A DNA stretch of 64,000 nt from an uncultured Ideonella sp. (GTDB lineage Bacteria > Pseudomonadota > Gammaproteobacteria > Burkholderiales > Burkholderiaceae). The stretch covers positions 9,576 to 73,575 of the forward strand of contig CAMLGG010000001.1 in NCBI GenBank assembly GCA_946479475.1, read 5' to 3'. The notes beneath the pieces were generated by a model. The model searched no databases. It saw only the letters and a list, made by a program, of their open reading frames with translations, and had not been told where the DNA came from. The translations under genes were made by a program, and so were the position numbers. Positions 47,459 to 55,788 of the stretch are shown here, piece after piece (the stretch's first letter is position 1; every line of letters begins with the position of its first letter).

Positions 47459-47520
47459 TCGCTCGAATCGGAGGTGTGGGTGAACGGCAACGCTGGCGGC
47501 CCTGCCATCCTCCCTCCCCG

Positions 47521-47549
47521 TTGCGGGGCCTTCGACGCACGAGGACAAT
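47521..47549 (+). promoter_or_regulatory. Promoter of the fusA-paralogue leader
   Basis: TTGCGG (47521-47526), 17-base spacer, GACAAT (47544-47549). Predicted start is near 47556, about 330 bases ahead of the EF-G gene. Confidence 0.6.
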
Positions 47550-47559
47550 TCATCCCATC

Positions 47560-47601
47560 ATGAATACCCTGTGCGTGATCAAGGCGACCATCGCCACCTG
47601 A
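47560..47601 (+). CDS. 13-codon leader mini-ORF upstream of the EF-G paralogue
   Basis: ATG at 47560, TGA at 47599-47601, product MNTLCVIKATIAT. It begins only about four bases after the predicted transcription start, so it would be translated with almost no leader. It is followed by three hairpins, the last a terminator. The arrangement suggests a leader peptide whose translation affects transcription into the downstream GTPase gene. Three Thr, two Ile and single Leu, Val, Cys codons give no strong amino-acid bias. It could also be part of a short independent RNA. Confidence 0.4.
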   Translation: MNTLCVIKATIAT

Positions 47602-47620
47602 CACCGCCTTTCGATCGCGT

Positions 47621-47672
47621 CCGGAAGGCGAGCGAAGCCTTCCGGCCCTCCAGGGAAATCTCGAGAGATTCC
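47621..47672 (+). promoter_or_regulatory. Two leader hairpins between the mini-ORF and the terminator
   Basis: Hairpin A: CCGGAAGGC (47621-47629) pairs perfectly with GCCTTCCGG (47637-47645) over a seven-base loop. Hairpin B: AATCTC (47657-47662) pairs with GAGATT (47665-47670) inside the near-palindrome 47654-47672. They may act as pause or alternative structures, or as the body of a small RNA. Confidence 0.5.
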
Positions 47673-47676
47673 AAGG

Positions 47677-47710
47677 AAACCCCGGCAGGCTCCCGCCCTC
47701 CGGGGTTTTC
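47677..47710 (+). terminator. Intrinsic terminator inside the leader of the EF-G paralogue
   Basis: AACCCCGG (47678-47685) pairs with CCGGGGTT (47700-47707), extendable by A-T pairs, with a 14-base loop and a TTTTC tail. It lies about 175 bases before the EF-G start, so read-through or antitermination would be needed for transcripts from the 47521 promoter. Confidence 0.7.
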
Positions 47711-47728
47711 TGCTTCATGGACTCTCTC

Positions 47729-47827
47729 ATGCGCACCTACGACAAGCTCATCGCCACGATTCCCGCCCGCCGGGGCGTGGCCCGCGTGCGCGCGTGCCCC
47801 GGCTGCTGCATGCACCTTCGACGCTAG
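47729..47827 (+). CDS. Possible 32-codon Cys-rich mini-ORF before the EF-G paralogue
   Basis: ATG 47729 to TAG 47825-47827 (an in-frame ATG at 47717 adds four codons). The product starts MRTYDKLIATIPARRGVARV and ends with RACPGCCMHLRR, a Cys cluster of the sort seen in some small regulatory peptides. No good ribosome site is visible and chance cannot be excluded. It ends 55 bases before the EF-G start; between them CTTGAG and CTCAAG form a weak stem. Confidence 0.25.
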   Translation: MRTYDKLIATIPARRGVARVRACPGCCMHLRR

Positions 47828-47882
47828 CCCGTCAGGCGAGTTTGCTTGAGGGCGGCGCCTTGCCACTCAAGACGGATTCGCC

Positions 47883-49916
47883 ATGAACTCGAACCTCAAG
47901 AAACTGCGCAACATCGGCGTCATCGCCCACGTGGACGCCGGCAAGACCACGACCACCGAACGCATCCTCTACTACACCGGCGAGAGCCATCGCATGGGTG
48001 AAGTGCACGACGGCACGACCCGGATGGACTTCGACCCGCAGGAGCGCGCACGCGGCATCACGATCAACAGCGCTGCCATCACGGTGCACTGGAAGGGCGT
48101 GCAGATCAACCTGATCGACACGCCGGGGCACATCGACTTCAACATCGAGGTCAACCGTTCGCTGCGGGTGCTCGACGGCGCCGTGGTCGTCTTCGACGGC
48201 GTCGCCGGCGTGGAGCCGCAGACCGAGACCAACTGGCGCCTGGCCGACCGCTACGGCGTGCCGCGCATCGCCTTCGTCAACAAGCTCGACCGCGTCGGGG
48301 CCGATTTCCTGCGCGTCGTGTCGATGATGAAGGAGCGGCTCGGCGCGCCCGTGGTGCCCGTGCAGCTGCCGATCGGTTCGGAGGGCGACTTCCGCGGCGT
48401 GGTGGACCTGTTGACGATGCGCGCGCTGCTGTGGGATCGCGACGATGCGACCCAGCCCTTGCGCGAAGCCGACGTTCCGGCCGAACTGATGGATGCCGCC
48501 TCCCGGCTGCGTGCGCAGCTGGTGGAGATCGTCGTCGAGCAGGACGAGCATGCGCTTCGCGCCTACCTCGAGGGCGAGGCCGTCGACGTGGCTCTGCTGC
48601 GCGCTTGCCTGCGTCGCGGCACGCTGTCCGGTGCGTTCGTCCCTGCGCTGGCCGGCTCGGCCTTCAAGAATCGCGGCGTGGAGCCGCTGCTCGATGCCGT
48701 GGTCGACTACCTGCCGGCGCCCGAGGAAGTGCGGCGACCCGAAGGCGATCCCGCCTCCGATCCGGACGGCCCGTTCGCAGCGCTCGCCTTCAAGCTCGTG
48801 GCCGACCCGCACGGCACGATGGTGTTCGTGCGCGTCTACCGCGGCACGCTGCGCCGTGGCGACATGGTGCTGGACGCCAACACCGGCCGCAAGGAGCGCG
48901 TGGCGCGCATCCTCGAGGTGTATGCCGACGACCATGTCGAGCGCGACGAGCTCCGTGCAGGCGACATAGCCGCCATCGTCGGCCTGAAGGACACGCTGAC
49001 CGGGCACACCCTGTGCGACCCGGGCCATCCCCTGCACCTGGAGGAGATCAGCATCCCGGAGGCCGTGATCGACGTGGCCATCGAGCCGCGCACGCGCGAC
49101 GACTCGCAGGGCCTGGCGAAGGCACTGCACTCGCTGCTGCGCGAAGACCCGAGCCTGCGCATGCGGCACGACGCGGACTCCGGCCAGACCATCCTGTCCG
49201 GCATGGGCGAGCTGCAGCTCGAGGTCTCGATCGAGAAGCTGCGCGCGCGGCATGGCGTGGACGTGTCGGTTGGCCGCCCTCGCGTGGCCTACCGGGAAAC
49301 GATCTCCAGGGCGGTCGAGGTGCACCACGTGCTGAAGAAGCAGACGGGTGGGCCCGGGCAGTTCGCCGAGGTCAGGCTGCGCTTCGAGCCGCTGGCGCGC
49401 GGCGAGGGCATCCGCTTCGACCAGCAGGTGGTGGGCGGCGCGGTCCCGCGCGAGTTCATCCCGGCGGTCGAGCAAGGCATCCGACGTGCGGCCCAGGCCG
49501 GCGTGCTGGCGGGTTACCCGTGCGTGGACTTCCGCGCCACCCTGGTGGACGGAAGCTTCCACGAACGCGATTCGTCTTCGCTCGCCTTCGAGCTGGCCGC
49601 GGCGGCCGCGGCGCGCGAGGCCTTCGGCCAGGCCGGGCCGCAGCTGCTGGAGCCGGTGATGGCGGTCGAGGTGGTCACGCCGGCGGAATACCTGGGCGAC
49701 TGCCTCGGCGACCTGCACCGCCGCCGCGGCGTCGTGCGCGGCCAGGCCGCGCGCGGCAACGGCGTGGTGATCGAAGCCGAGGTGCCGCTGAAGGAGATGT
49801 TCGGCTACATCGGCCGGCTGCGCGCGCTTTCGTCCGGACGCGCGCAGTTCACGATGCAGTTCGACCACTACGACCCGGCGCCCGCCAGCGTCGTGGCCGA
49901 GGCCGTGGCCGGATGA
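47883..49916 (+). CDS. Elongation factor G paralogue (EF-G2-like translational GTPase)
   Basis: 677 residues. GTPase motifs: [10 protein letters not shown] (P-loop, about 15-24), RGITINSAA (switch I), [14 protein letters not shown] (G3), [11 protein letters not shown] (G4), then domains II-V with [19 protein letters not shown] and [20 protein letters not shown]. It is not beside rpsL, rpsG or tuf, where the housekeeping fusA normally lies, and diverges at switch I ([13 protein letters not shown]), so it is a second EF-G. Such paralogues act in translocation under stress, ribosome recycling or antibiotic tolerance; which applies is unknown. The 424-base gap upstream contains a structured leader. 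Confidence 0.9.
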   Translation: MNSNLKKLRNIGVIAHVDAGKTTTTERILYYTGESHRMGEVHDGTTRMDFDPQERARGITINSAAITVHWKGVQINLIDTPGHIDFNIEVNRSLRVLDGAVVVFDGVAGVEPQTETNWRLADRYGVPRIAFVNKLDRVGADFLRVVSMMKERLGAPVVPVQLPIGSEGDFRGVVDLLTMRALLWDRDDATQPLREADVPAELMDAASRLRAQLVEIVVEQDEHALRAYLEGEAVDVALLRACLRRGTLSGAFVPALAGSAFKNRGVEPLLDAVVDYLPAPEEVRRPEGDPASDPDGPFAALAFKLVADPHGTMVFVRVYRGTLRRGDMVLDANTGRKERVARILEVYADDHVERDELRAGDIAAIVGLKDTLTGHTLCDPGHPLHLEEISIPEAVIDVAIEPRTRDDSQGLAKALHSLLREDPSLRMRHDADSGQTILSGMGELQLEVSIEKLRARHGVDVSVGRPRVAYRETISRAVEVHHVLKKQTGGPGQFAEVRLRFEPLARGEGIRFDQQVVGGAVPREFIPAVEQGIRRAAQAGVLAGYPCVDFRATLVDGSFHERDSSSLAFELAAAAAAREAFGQAGPQLLEPVMAVEVVTPAEYLGDCLGDLHRRRGVVRGQAARGNGVVIEAEVPLKEMFGYIGRLRALSSGRAQFTMQFDHYDPAPASVVAEAVAG

Positions 49917-49923
49917 GGCCGAT

Positions 49924-50616
49924 TCACTCGCGGGCGTTGAGCCCGCGGTCGACGAGCGAGAGGCGGCGGCGGAACTCCTTGCGCAGGCGGTAGAGCTGGG
50001 CCGGCCGGTGGGCCCGGCCCACCTCCTGCGCGCCCTCGATGGGCTCCACCATGCCGAGCTGATCGATCTTGCGCCGGAAGCTGACCTTGTTGATCGGCTC
50101 GCCCAGCACGGCCTCGTAGACCGCCTGCAGCTGCGGCAGCGTGAAGCTGTCGCCGCACAGGTAGACGGGCAGCGACGAGTACTGGCTCTTGGCGCGCACC
50201 CTCGCGACCGCGGCCTCGACGATGCTCTTGTGGTCGAAGGGCAGGGCGGGCAGGCGCCCGACGGGCAGGAAGCTCACCGGGCCCTGGGCAGCGGGACCGG
50301 GCACGGGCTCGGGCACCAGCGCGTAATAGGCCACCGAGACGGACCAGCCGCGAGGGTCCCGGCCCGGGCCCGAGAACGTGGCCAGCTGCTCCAGGTAGGG
50401 ACTCGCGATGCCCGTCTTCTCGCGCAGCACGCGCGCGGCCGCGTCGGCTGCGTCGTGGTCCTCTCTCGCGTGGACATAGCCGCCTGGCAGGGCCAGTGCG
50501 CCCTTGAAGGGCTCGCGATCGCGCCGCAGCAGCGCGACGTGCAAGGCGTCATCGCGCAAGGTCATCAGCACCACGTCCACCGTGCAGATGACGCGGTCGC
50601 TTTCCTGGGGCGTCAT
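49924..50616 (-). CDS. nrtR: NrtR-type regulator of NAD metabolism (Nudix plus winged helix)
   Basis: 230 residues. N-terminal Nudix-like domain with a degenerate Nudix box (GGYVHAREDHDAADAAARVL then REKTGI; the catalytic RE and EE positions are not kept), and a C-terminal winged helix (LPQLQAVYEAVLGEPINKVSFRRK split around residues 165-190). NrtR proteins sense ADP-ribose and repress NAD synthesis genes. It is divergent from nicotinamidase, pncB, nadE and nadM genes with 131 bases between starts, an exact fit to this role. Start MTPQESDRV (50614-50616). Confidence 0.9.
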   Translation of the reverse strand: MTPQESDRVICTVDVVLMTLRDDALHVALLRRDREPFKGALALPGGYVHAREDHDAADAAARVLREKTGIASPYLEQLATFSGPGRDPRGWSVSVAYYALVPEPVPGPAAQGPVSFLPVGRLPALPFDHKSIVEAAVARVRAKSQYSSLPVYLCGDSFTLPQLQAVYEAVLGEPINKVSFRRKIDQLGMVEPIEGAQEVGRAHRPAQLYRLRKEFRRRLSLVDRGLNARE

Positions 50617-50678
50617 GGGGCTTATGTCAGCTGGGATACGAAGCAAGGCCTGTCGTCCAGTATTCCACAGGCGCCTCC

Positions 50679-50718
50679 CTTGATGCTTAGTTGCAATAGT
50701 GAACAAAGATGCATAGAG
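50679..50718. promoter_or_regulatory. AT-rich stretch, candidate NrtR control region
   Basis: The only AT-rich part of the 131-base gap between nrtR and the nicotinamidase gene. It holds two near-identical direct repeats, GATGCTTAG and GATGCATAG, and paired TAGT half-sites. I could not match it to a known NrtR consensus, so the exact operator is not assigned. Confidence 0.35.
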
Positions 50719-50747
50719 TCGGGATCACCAACGCAAGCGGAGGCACC

Positions 50748-51629
50748 ATGAGCCGAAGGATCCAGCTGCTCCTCATCGATCCGCAGAACGACTTCTGCGA
50801 TCTTCCGCCCGCCTGGCGGCCGGTGGATCCCTCGTCGGGCCAGGCGGTGGCACCCGCCTTGCCGGTGCAGGGCGCCCATGCGGACATGCAACGCCTGGCG
50901 GCGTTCGTCCGCGGCGGACTGGACCTGATCACCGACATCGCCGTGACCCTGGACTCGCATCACCGGATCGATATCGCGCATCCGACCTTCTGGCTGCGAG
51001 GCGACGGGGCCAAGGTGCCCGCGTTCACCCCGATCACCGCCGCCCAGGTTCGTGAGGGCTCCTACCGGCCGCGAGACCCTGCGGCTCGGACGCGCGCGCT
51101 GGCCTACCTCGACGAGCTCGAGGCGCGCGGCCGCTACACCCTGATGGTGTGGCCGGTGCACTGCGAGATCGGCACCTGGGGCCACAACATCCACGCGGCC
51201 GTGAAGGCCGCCTGTGCCGAGTGGGAGGAGCGGCGTCTCGGCGTCGTGCAGGCGGTGGCCAAGGGCTCCAACCCCTGGACCGAGCACTACAGCGCGGTGC
51301 AGGCCGAAGTGCCGGACGAGGACGATCCCGGAACGCGGCCCAACCAGGCGCTGATCGAGCAGCTCGACAGGGCCGACGTGCTCGTCATCGCCGGCGAGGC
51401 CGGCAGCCACTGCGTGAAGGCCACCACCGAGCACGTCGTCGACCACCTCCCCGGCGGACGCGCGGACAGGCTGGTGCTGCTGACCGACTGCATGAGCCCG
51501 GTGGCAGGATTCCAGGCGCAGCACGACGGCTTCCTCGCGGACATGCGGCGCCGCGGCGCGCGGCTGGCGACCAGCGGGGAGCTGCTGGCCGAACTGCTGG
51601 CCGAACGGATGGCCGAACGGATGCCCTGA
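50748..51629 (+). CDS. pncA: Nicotinamidase / isochorismatase-family amidohydrolase
   Basis: 293 residues, ATG 50748 behind GCGGAGG. Isochorismatase-like fold with LLLIDPQNDFC (catalytic Asp, metal region), VTLDSHHRIDIAHP, VWPVHCEIGTWGHNIH and the nucleophile Cys in IAGEAGSHCVKATTEH. It is longer than E. coli PncA (about 213) and like the larger nicotinamidase-type proteins of Burkholderiales. It converts nicotinamide to nicotinate, which the next gene product uses. First gene of the NAD salvage operon. Confidence 0.88.
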   Translation: MSRRIQLLLIDPQNDFCDLPPAWRPVDPSSGQAVAPALPVQGAHADMQRLAAFVRGGLDLITDIAVTLDSHHRIDIAHPTFWLRGDGAKVPAFTPITAAQVREGSYRPRDPAARTRALAYLDELEARGRYTLMVWPVHCEIGTWGHNIHAAVKAACAEWEERRLGVVQAVAKGSNPWTEHYSAVQAEVPDEDDPGTRPNQALIEQLDRADVLVIAGEAGSHCVKATTEHVVDHLPGGRADRLVLLTDCMSPVAGFQAQHDGFLADMRRRGARLATSGELLAELLAERMAERMP

Positions 51630-51650
51630 GGCGAGACAGGAGAAGCGACC

Positions 51651-52862
51651 ATGCCCCCCGTGATCACCAGCCTGCTCGACACCGACCTCTACAAGTTCAC
51701 CATGTGGCAGGCGCTGCTGCACCGCCACCCGCAGACGCAGGCCGAGTACACCTTCGTCTGCCGCAACCGCAGCGCCTATCCGCTGGCCGAGCTGCAGGCG
51801 GAGGTCGAGCGCGAGCTCGACCAGCTTTGCTCGCTGGCCTTCCGGGCCGAAGAGCTGGCCTACCTGCGTGGCCTGCGCTTCATGAAGTCGGACTTCGTCG
51901 ACTTCCTTCGCATCTTCCGCTTCCAGCGCGACTTCATCTCGGTGCGCGCGAACGGCCCTGCCCTCGAGATCGTCGCCACCGGCCCGCAGGTCCACGTGAT
52001 GGCCTTCGAGATCTTCGTCCTGGCCATCGTGAACGAGCTGTACTTCCGCCGCTTCGACCGCGCGGCCGCGATCGAGCAAGGGCGCCGCCGCCTGCAAGCC
52101 AAGATCGGCAGGCTCGACGCCTTCGGCCAGGAGCCGCCTCGGCGCCACCCGTTCGAGCTTTTCGATTTCGGCGTGCGCCGCCGCTTCGCCGCGGATTGGC
52201 ATCGCGAGGTGGTCGCCACGCTCAAGCAGCAGGTGCCGCGCTTCTTCAAGGGCACTTCCAACGTGCTGCTGGCGCGGGACCTGGGCCTGGTGCCCATAGG
52301 CACGATGGCCCACGAGTACCTGCAGACCTACCAGGCCCTCGGCGTGCGCCTGCGCGACCACCAGAAGGCCGCGCTCGAGGACTGGGTGCAGGAGTACCGC
52401 GGCGACCTGGGCGTGGCCCTGACCGACGTCATCGGCATGGATGCCTTCCTCGCCGACTTCGACCTCTACTTCGCGAAGCTCTTCGACGGCCTGCGCCATG
52501 ATTCGGGCGACCCGGTGTGGTGGGGCGAGAAGGCGCTGGCGCACTACGCCGCGCTGCGCATCGACCCGCACACCAAGCGCCTGGTCTTCTCCGATGGCCT
52601 GGACGTCGAGCGCGCGATGGCCCTGTACCGCCACTTCGGCGACCGCACCCAGCTCGGCTTCGGCATCGGCACGAACCTCAGCAACGACGTCGGCCTCGAG
52701 CCGCTGAACATCGTGATGAAGCTGACCCACTGCAACGGCCAGCCGGTGGCCAAGCTGTCCGACAGCCCCGGCAAGACCCTGTGCGACGACGAGACCTTCC
52801 TCGCCTACCTGCGGCAGGTCTTCCAGGTCCGCCCCCGTCCCCCGGAGGAGAACGCATGCTGA
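51651..52862 (+). CDS. pncB: Nicotinate phosphoribosyltransferase
   Basis: 403 residues, the normal PncB length. Features: [86 protein letters not shown] with the catalytic His region, and [20 protein letters not shown]. Makes nicotinate mononucleotide from nicotinate, PRPP and ATP (Preiss-Handler pathway). The end overlaps the nadE start by seven bases. Confidence 0.96.
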   Translation: MPPVITSLLDTDLYKFTMWQALLHRHPQTQAEYTFVCRNRSAYPLAELQAEVERELDQLCSLAFRAEELAYLRGLRFMKSDFVDFLRIFRFQRDFISVRANGPALEIVATGPQVHVMAFEIFVLAIVNELYFRRFDRAAAIEQGRRRLQAKIGRLDAFGQEPPRRHPFELFDFGVRRRFAADWHREVVATLKQQVPRFFKGTSNVLLARDLGLVPIGTMAHEYLQTYQALGVRLRDHQKAALEDWVQEYRGDLGVALTDVIGMDAFLADFDLYFAKLFDGLRHDSGDPVWWGEKALAHYAALRIDPHTKRLVFSDGLDVERAMALYRHFGDRTQLGFGIGTNLSNDVGLEPLNIVMKLTHCNGQPVAKLSDSPGKTLCDDETFLAYLRQVFQVRPRPPEENAC

Positions 52863-54556
52863 AGCTCACGCTCGCGCAACTGAACCTGACGGTCGGAGAC
52901 ATCGAGGGCAACGCCGCCCGCATGATCTCGGCGGCACAGCAGGCACGCCTCGAAGGCTCGCAGCTGGTCGTCTTCCCCGAGCTCTCGCTGACCGGCTACT
53001 ACCCGGGCGACCTGCTCGAGGAGCCGCGCTTCCTGCAGCGCGTCGACGAGGGCCTCCAGGCGCTGCGGCAGGCCTCGCGGCAGATGCCCGGGCTGTGCTG
53101 GGTTGTCGGTGCTCCGGTGCCGCGGACGGGCCCCGGCAAGCCGCTGCACAACATGCTGCTGGTGCTCAGGTCCGGCGAGATCGTGCTGCACTATGCCAAG
53201 CAGCTGCTGCCCACCTACAACATCTTCGACGAGCGGCGGCACTTCGAGCCGGGGCCGGACGTGGCGCGCGTGCTGCGCATCGGCGAAGCCACCATCGGCC
53301 TGCTGGTCTGCGAGGACGGCTGGAACGACGAGGGCCTGGACTACGTGGTCAACCCCTTCGACCGGATGCGCGATGCGGCGCCGGACCTGGTGATCTCGAT
53401 CAACGCGAGCCCGTCGAACATCGGCAAGCGCGAGCAAAGGCATCGCATCTTCGGCGGTGCCAGCCGCCGCCACGCGCTGCCCATGCTCTACGTGAACCAG
53501 GTCGGCGGGCACGACCAGCTTGTCTACGACGGAGGCTCCTTCGCCGTCGAGCCGGAGTCCGGGCCGGTGTTCGAGGCCAGGCGCTTCGCCGAGGAGGTCG
53601 TGACGCTCGGGTTCGACAACGGCCGCTTCCTGACGGCCGATGGCAGCCAGCCTGCCCCCGTTTCGGCCGAGGGCCTGCCCACGATGGCCTTCTATCGCGC
53701 CCAGATCGTGCTGGGGCTGCAGGATTACGCGCGTCGATGCGGCTTCCGGCAGGTCGTCGTGGGCTCTTCGGGCGGCATCGACAGCGCACTGACCCTGGCC
53801 CTGGCGGCCGAAGCCATGGGGCCGCAGAACGTGGCGGCGGTCACCATGCCTTCGAGCTTCTCGTCGGCCGGTTCGGTGGACGACTCCGCCACCCTGTGTC
53901 GCAACCTGGGCATCCAGCTCGCCACGCATCCCATCGCGGAGCTGGTGTCCGGCTATGCGGGGCAGTTCGAGCGCAGCTTCGGCGTGCCCCTGCACGGCCT
54001 GCCGCTGGAGAACCTGCAGGCCCGCATCCGCGGCACCGTCCTGATGGAGTACTCGAACCGCTTCGGCCACCTGCTGCTGACCACCGGCAACAAGTCGGAG
54101 ATCTCGGTCGGCTACTGCACGCTGTACGGCGACACCAACGGCGGCCTGGGCCTGCTCGGCGACCTGTACAAGACGGAGGTCTTCGCCCTCTCGCGCCACC
54201 TCAACGAGGCCGCCGGCCGCGAGCTCATCCCCGCGGCGATCATCGACAAGCCGCCCTCCGCCGAGCTCGCGCCGGGCCAGAAGGACACCGACAGCCTGCC
54301 GCCCTATCCGGTGCTCGACGAGGTGCTGAAGGTCCTGATCGAAGGCGGCCGGCTGGCCCCGGCCGAGCGTGAGCATGCCGAAGCCTTCGTGGCGCGGCTG
54401 CAGGAGACCGGCGAGGGCCGCGCGCTGGTCGAGCGCATCCGCCTGATGGTGGCCCGCAACGAGTACAAGCGCAGGCAGGCGCCGCCCATCATCCGCGTGC
54501 GGGCCCGGGCCTTCGGCACCGGCCGGCAGATGCCCATTGCGGCCAGGCATGTCTGA
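52856..54556 (+). CDS. nadE: Glutamine-dependent NAD+ synthetase
   Basis: 566 residues in two parts. The N-terminal nitrilase-type amidase (1 to about 265) has the Glu-Lys-Cys set in [31 protein letters not shown] and [12 protein letters not shown]. The C-terminal synthetase has the PP-loop [20 protein letters not shown] and [20 protein letters not shown]. Amidates nicotinate adenine dinucleotide to NAD with glutamine as nitrogen donor. Translationally coupled to pncB. Confidence 0.96.
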   Translation: MLKLTLAQLNLTVGDIEGNAARMISAAQQARLEGSQLVVFPELSLTGYYPGDLLEEPRFLQRVDEGLQALRQASRQMPGLCWVVGAPVPRTGPGKPLHNMLLVLRSGEIVLHYAKQLLPTYNIFDERRHFEPGPDVARVLRIGEATIGLLVCEDGWNDEGLDYVVNPFDRMRDAAPDLVISINASPSNIGKREQRHRIFGGASRRHALPMLYVNQVGGHDQLVYDGGSFAVEPESGPVFEARRFAEEVVTLGFDNGRFLTADGSQPAPVSAEGLPTMAFYRAQIVLGLQDYARRCGFRQVVVGSSGGIDSALTLALAAEAMGPQNVAAVTMPSSFSSAGSVDDSATLCRNLGIQLATHPIAELVSGYAGQFERSFGVPLHGLPLENLQARIRGTVLMEYSNRFGHLLLTTGNKSEISVGYCTLYGDTNGGLGLLGDLYKTEVFALSRHLNEAAGRELIPAAIIDKPPSAELAPGQKDTDSLPPYPVLDEVLKVLIEGGRLAPAEREHAEAFVARLQETGEGRALVERIRLMVARNEYKRRQAPPIIRVRARAFGTGRQMPIAARHV

Positions 54557-54566
54557 AAGGCCATCC

Positions 54567-55640
54567 ATGAACGAAGCCTCCGAGGCGGGAGCGGCCGTCT
54601 GCATCGGCCGCTTCCAACCCTTCCATGCGGGCCATGCCGACCTGCTTGCGCAAGCCTTGGCCCTGGCTCCGGTGGCCGTCGTGGTGATCGGCTCCGCGCA
54701 TCGGGCGCGCACCCCGAGGAACCCGTTCACCTGGCAGGAGCGGGCGGAGATGATCCGGCTGGCGATGCCGCAGGCGGACTGCGATCGGCTGGTCTTCGTG
54801 CCGGTGAGGGACTTCTACGACCAGGACCGCTGGACCGCGGCCGTGCGCGCCTCGGTGGCCGAGGCGCTTCGCGAGCGCGGCGCGGCCAAGGCCCCGGTCG
54901 CGCTCGTCGGCCACTTCAAGGATGGGACGAGCGACTGCCTGCGCGGCTTCGACGGCTGGCGCCTGGTCAGCGTCGAGCGTCGTTCACGGGCGGATGCATG
55001 CTCCCTGCGCGACGCCTACTTCGGCTCCGGCCGCGAGCACCTGGAGGCGACGCTCGCCGCCCTGGTCGACGTGGCGCCCGCCAGCACGCTGGACTTCCTG
55101 CGCGCCTGGGCCGAGCTGCCGATGTTCGGCAGCCTGGTCGAGGAGTGGCAGATGCTGCGCGACTACCGCGAGGCCTGGGCACGGGCGCCTTATCCGCCGG
55201 TCTTCGTCACCGTCGACGCGGTGGTCCGCTGTGCCGGCCACGTGCTGCTCGTGCGGCGGGGACAGGCGCCCGGCAAGGGCCTGCGCGCGGTGCCCGGCGG
55301 CTTCATCGAGCAGCGCGAGACGCTCTACCAGTCGGCCGTGAGGGAGTTGCAGGAGGAGACGGGCATCGGCCTGTTGGAGATGACACTGCGCCAGTCCCTG
55401 CAGGCCGTGGCGGTCTTCGACCATCCCGATCGCAGCCAGCGTGGACGCACGATCACCCACGCCCACTTCTTCGACCTGGGGGACATCGAGCTGCCGGAGG
55501 TGCGCGCGGGCGACGACGCGGCAGAGGTGCAGTGGGTGTCGATCGCGGAGCTGCCCGCGCTCGAGCAGGCCTTCCTCGACGATCACTTCCACATGCTGGA
55601 CCACTTCCTCGCCCTGACGCCCGAGCCGGCCGCGCGCTGA
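54567..55640 (+). CDS. nadM: NadM-Nudix bifunctional NMN adenylyltransferase / Nudix hydrolase
   Basis: 357 residues. The N-terminal nucleotidyltransferase has [20 protein letters not shown] (HxGH motif) and [18 protein letters not shown]. The C-terminal Nudix domain has an intact box ([20 protein letters not shown] then ETGI). The pair is known as NMN adenylyltransferase plus ADP-ribose pyrophosphatase. ATG 54567 is chosen for GAAAGG six bases upstream; ATG 54549 is an alternative overlapping nadE. The ADP-ribose hydrolase activity links directly to the ADP-ribose-sensing NrtR. Confidence 0.93.
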   Translation: MNEASEAGAAVCIGRFQPFHAGHADLLAQALALAPVAVVVIGSAHRARTPRNPFTWQERAEMIRLAMPQADCDRLVFVPVRDFYDQDRWTAAVRASVAEALRERGAAKAPVALVGHFKDGTSDCLRGFDGWRLVSVERRSRADACSLRDAYFGSGREHLEATLAALVDVAPASTLDFLRAWAELPMFGSLVEEWQMLRDYREAWARAPYPPVFVTVDAVVRCAGHVLLVRRGQAPGKGLRAVPGGFIEQRETLYQSAVRELQEETGIGLLEMTLRQSLQAVAVFDHPDRSQRGRTITHAHFFDLGDIELPEVRAGDDAAEVQWVSIAELPALEQAFLDDHFHMLDHFLALTPEPAAR

Positions 55641-55655
55641 TCTTTCCGCGCGGCC
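55628..55655 (+). terminator. GC-rich hairpin at the end of the NAD operon
   Basis: GGCCGCGCG (55628-55636) pairs with CGCGCGGCC (55647-55655), spanning the nadM stop codon. There is no T-tract after it, so it may stabilise the 3' end or pause polymerase rather than terminate alone. Confidence 0.35.
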
Positions 55656-55788
55656 TGCGTCGTATTCCTCACCGGGGTGGCCGGAACGTGGGCATCATCC
55701 GCCGCTTGTTCGCCAAGAATCCGCGATGCGGTGAACGAGGCTCCGCCCGTCGCGGGGCGAGTTCCCGAAGGGCAGGCTCGAAAACAGG

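Noticed and set aside
47571..47849. 92-codon open frame across the EF-G leader
   Set aside because: It runs through three hairpins including a terminator and shows no plausible protein features.
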